In this document: one piece after another, positions 30,083 through 31,824 of the stretch | How the letters are laid out: each line of letters begins with the position of its first letter | How positions within the stretch are numbered: position 1 is the stretch's first letter | Origin: an uncultured Eubacterium sp. | Lineage (GTDB): Bacteria; Bacillota; Clostridia; Lachnospirales; CAG-274 | DNA: 31,824 nucleotides | Direction: 5' to 3' | Assembly (NCBI GenBank): GCA_900545305.1 | Contig: UQYD01000019.1 | Span: 1-31,824, forward strand | Position numbers and translations under genes: made by a program | The notes under the pieces: generated by a model | What the model was told of the DNA's origin: nothing | Seen by the model: the letters and a program-made list of their open reading frames with translations, nothing else | Databases searched by the model: none

Positions 30083-31249
30083 ATGAATACGGCTATAATT
30101 GCAGAATACAATCCTTTCCATAAAGGACATTTATACCATATTAACAAAACAAAAGAAAAAACCGGTGATAGTAGTATTATAGCCATAATGAGTGGCAATT
30201 TTACTCAAAGAGGCGAACCGGCTATTTTGGATAAAGTCTTGAGAACTAAAATGGCACTTTTAAACGGTGTAGATATGGTTCTTGAGCTTCCTGTGGAATA
30301 TGCCACCGGTTCAGCTGATGTTTTTGCCTTTGGTGCAATAGATATTATAAACAAAAGTAACTTTATTGATACACTTTCTTTTGGTTCTGAATCAGGGGAT
30401 ATTACTGCTTTTTCAGACCTTGCAGACGTTTTAAACACAGAACCTGAGGAATTTAAAACTCTTTTGAAAATGGAACTTGGAAAAGGTGCATCATATCCTG
30501 TGGCACGAGCCTTGGCTTTAAGTAGCTACTTAAACAGAGATATTTCATTTTTAAACAACCCTAACAACATATTAGCCCTTGAATATACAAGAGCATTGAA
30601 ACGCACAGAAAGCACTGTTTGGCCTTGTACTATACAGAGAGTTGTTTCAGAATACAACTCAGAAGAAATGACAGGCAGTATTTCATCTGCATCTGCCATT
30701 AGAAAAGCCTTTGCCGATGAAAATATAGAAGAAGCCCTTTCAGCATTACCTGAAAGCTGTGGTGAAATACTTATTAAGGAATTAAAGTCTATACCGGATA
30801 TTGATGATTATTCCCCTGCCCTTCACTATATTCTCAGGACAAAATCAGCCGAAGAAATATCAGAATATGCTGATATTACAGAAGGCTTGGAAAACAGAAT
30901 TATTAACAATATGGGACGAAAGCCAATAAGTGAAATCATAAATATAATAAAGACAAAAAGATATACTTATACTAAACTACAGCGAGCTATTCTCCATATT
31001 ATTTTAAATATAAAGAAATCTGACCAAAATATTAATGACGGCGTTCAGTATATACGAGTTTTAGGCTTTAGAAAAGAAAAGGAACATCTGTTGACAGAAC
31101 TTTCTCAGAAATCATCTGTTCCAGTAATAACTAATGCCAAAACTGCCGAAGATTATCTCCATAAAGAAATTATGGCAACAGATTTGTACTATATGATAAC
31201 AAATGGAGAAAAAGGCAGAGAATATACTAATCCTATAGTTGTGTTGTAA
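30083..31249 (+). CDS. tmcAL: tRNA(Met) cytidine acetate ligase TmcAL (YlbM family)
   Basis: TmcAL makes N4-acetylcytidine at the wobble base of elongator tRNA-Met, activating free acetate with ATP. The 388-residue protein begins MNTAIIAEYNPFHKGHLYHI, with the nucleotidyltransferase-like motif NPFHKGH, and continues with MSGNFTQRGEPAILDK, ELPVEYATGSADVFAFG and ISSASAIRKA, all typical. I take ATG 30083; AGAGGAG lies ten bases upstream, and the TTG at 30077 is a less likely start. It is transcribed divergently from pta-ackA, the acetate-forming pathway, which is a suggestive context for an acetate-consuming tRNA modifier. A small HTH gene starts two bases after its stop. Confidence 0.93.
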   Translation: MNTAIIAEYNPFHKGHLYHINKTKEKTGDSSIIAIMSGNFTQRGEPAILDKVLRTKMALLNGVDMVLELPVEYATGSADVFAFGAIDIINKSNFIDTLSFGSESGDITAFSDLADVLNTEPEEFKTLLKMELGKGASYPVARALALSSYLNRDISFLNNPNNILALEYTRALKRTESTVWPCTIQRVVSEYNSEEMTGSISSASAIRKAFADENIEEALSALPESCGEILIKELKSIPDIDDYSPALHYILRTKSAEEISEYADITEGLENRIINNMGRKPISEIINIIKTKRYTYTKLQRAILHIILNIKKSDQNINDGVQYIRVLGFRKEKEHLLTELSQKSSVPVITNAKTAEDYLHKEIMATDLYYMITNGEKGREYTNPIVVL

Positions 31250-31250
31250 T

Positions 31251-31559
31251 ATGGATAAGAAAACATTTGCCGAAAGACTAGCACAGTTACGCACAGAAAA
31301 AGGTATTTCTGCTCGTGATATGAGCCTTTCAATAGGTCAAAGTCCAAATTATATAACTAGTATAGAAAGTGGTAGAAATTTACCATCTATGACTGCTTTC
31401 TTTTATATCTGTGAATATCTCCATATTACTCCTGTAGAATTTTTTGACACCGAAAATAAAAATCCTACAAAAAATTCGGAGCTTATGGGTCTAATAAAAA
31501 ATCTCAATAGTGAGGACCTAGATATACTCATTACATTAATAAAAAGACTAAAGAAATAA
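31251..31559 (+). CDS. Small XRE-family helix-turn-helix regulator
   Basis: A 102-residue protein with an N-terminal Cro/C1-type HTH domain (about 5-60): FAERLAQLRTEKGISARDMS, then SPNYITSIESGRNLPSMTAFF and YLHITPVEFFD. The C-terminal part is short and helical (NSEDLDILITLIKRLKK), perhaps for dimerisation. ATG 31251 follows the tmcAL stop by one base and no ribosome site is evident, so translation is probably coupled. It is likely a transcriptional regulator, but the targets are unknown. There is no phage or toxin partner next to it; a terminator follows. Confidence 0.87.
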   Translation: MDKKTFAERLAQLRTEKGISARDMSLSIGQSPNYITSIESGRNLPSMTAFFYICEYLHITPVEFFDTENKNPTKNSELMGLIKNLNSEDLDILITLIKRLKK

Positions 31560-31606
31560 AAAACTGCTTTATACAAACATCAAGTCTGTGTAAAGCAGTT
31601 TTTGTT
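31558..31606. terminator. Bidirectional terminator between the HTH gene and the symporter gene
   Basis: AAAACTGCTTTA and TAAAGCAGTTTT form a 12-bp stem extended by ACA/TGT inside, with T-runs on both strands. It separates convergent genes. Confidence 0.87.
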
Positions 31607-31616
31607 TATCAATATT

Positions 31617-31824
31617 TTATTTATCCAATGTAGGTATTTCTGTATCGTCTGTACCCTCAAGATTATTAAGCCATTTCTTAGTTTCCTTAGCAATAAGACC
31701 TGAAGTAAACACAAGAGCAATAATATTTGGAACAGCCATAAGGGCATTGAAAATATCTGAAAGACTCCAAACAATATCAAGCTCAATAACAGGGCCTAAT
31801 AATATAACAAATACAAATATAATC
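31617..31824 (-). CDS. Sodium:alanine symporter (AGCS family), C-terminus, partial
   Basis: A leftward frame enters from the right edge and stops at TAA (31619-31617). The 68 visible residues read FVFVILLGPVIELDIVWSLS, DIFNALMAVPNIIALVFTSG, then LIAKETKKWLNNLEG and an acidic tail. This is the last two membrane helices and cytoplasmic tail of AGCS sodium:alanine/glycine symporters, whose ends typically read NALMA(I/V)PN...KETKK. The N-terminal bulk lies outside the window. The assignment rests on this short but characteristic end. Confidence 0.82.
   Translation of the reverse strand, partial: IIFVFVILLGPVIELDIVWSLSDIFNALMAVPNIIALVFTSGLIAKETKKWLNNLEGTDDTEIPTLDK

Overview
The window is about 31.8 kb of AT-rich chromosomal DNA from a low-GC Gram-positive anaerobe, most likely a clostridial bacterium (Lachnospiraceae-like). 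This rests on LL-diaminopimelate aminotransferase, the anaerobic class III ribonucleotide reductase NrdDG, acetate fermentation genes pta-ackA, AbrB-type and YlbM/TmcAL proteins, a pth-mfd pair, strong AGGAGG ribosome sites and near-consensus sigma-A promoters. It is a core-genome region. I see no insertion sequence, prophage, CRISPR array, tRNA or rRNA.

Layout. 1-4205: the tail of an unknown gene, then a leftward operon prmA-rsmE-cysteine desulfurase-thiI (translation-factor methylation, 16S rRNA methylation, tRNA thiolation). 4326-5047: two overlapping half-size TSUP/TauE-SafE permease genes. 5145-9070: glmM-glmS-mtnN (amino sugar synthesis, then nucleoside recycling). 9071-9909: an 840-base region without a substantial protein gene, holding three tandem paralogous small-RNA units. 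9910-14044: leftward pth-mfd. 14250-14561: AbrB-like regulator. 14686-17300: leftward YczE/YitT-type membrane protein and an ammonium transporter with a fused PII domain, preceded by an attenuator-like leader. 17783-20272: an aspartate-type aminotransferase and dapL. 20610-23867: leftward nrdD-nrdG-nitroreductase behind two NrdR boxes. 24115-26205: a cytoplasmic GH13 neopullulanase-like enzyme. 26206-26780: terminators, a conserved RNA element and a candidate leftward ncRNA. 26781-29871: leftward pta, ackA, yceD(DUF177)-rpmF. 30083-31553: tmcAL and a small HTH regulator. The right edge carries the C-terminus of an AGCS sodium:alanine symporter.

The most unusual content is RNA-level. (1) Three tandem units at 9231-9912 share a dyad AAA(A/G)TCC-N8-GGACTTT, an extended -10 with no recognisable -35, a perfect 11-bp long-range stem TAAGAGAAAGG/CCTTTCTCTTA, an anti-Shine-Dalgarno-like ACTCCTT and an intrinsic terminator each. 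They look like a co-regulated multicopy sRNA family. (2) A three-hairpin element occurs downstream of three unrelated genes (14570, 20276, 26257), each time before a terminator; its first hairpin changes sequence between copies while staying paired. (3) The amt leader carries a terminator whose 5' arm is the ribosome site of a 17-codon leader ORF that ends in a TAATG overlap with amt.
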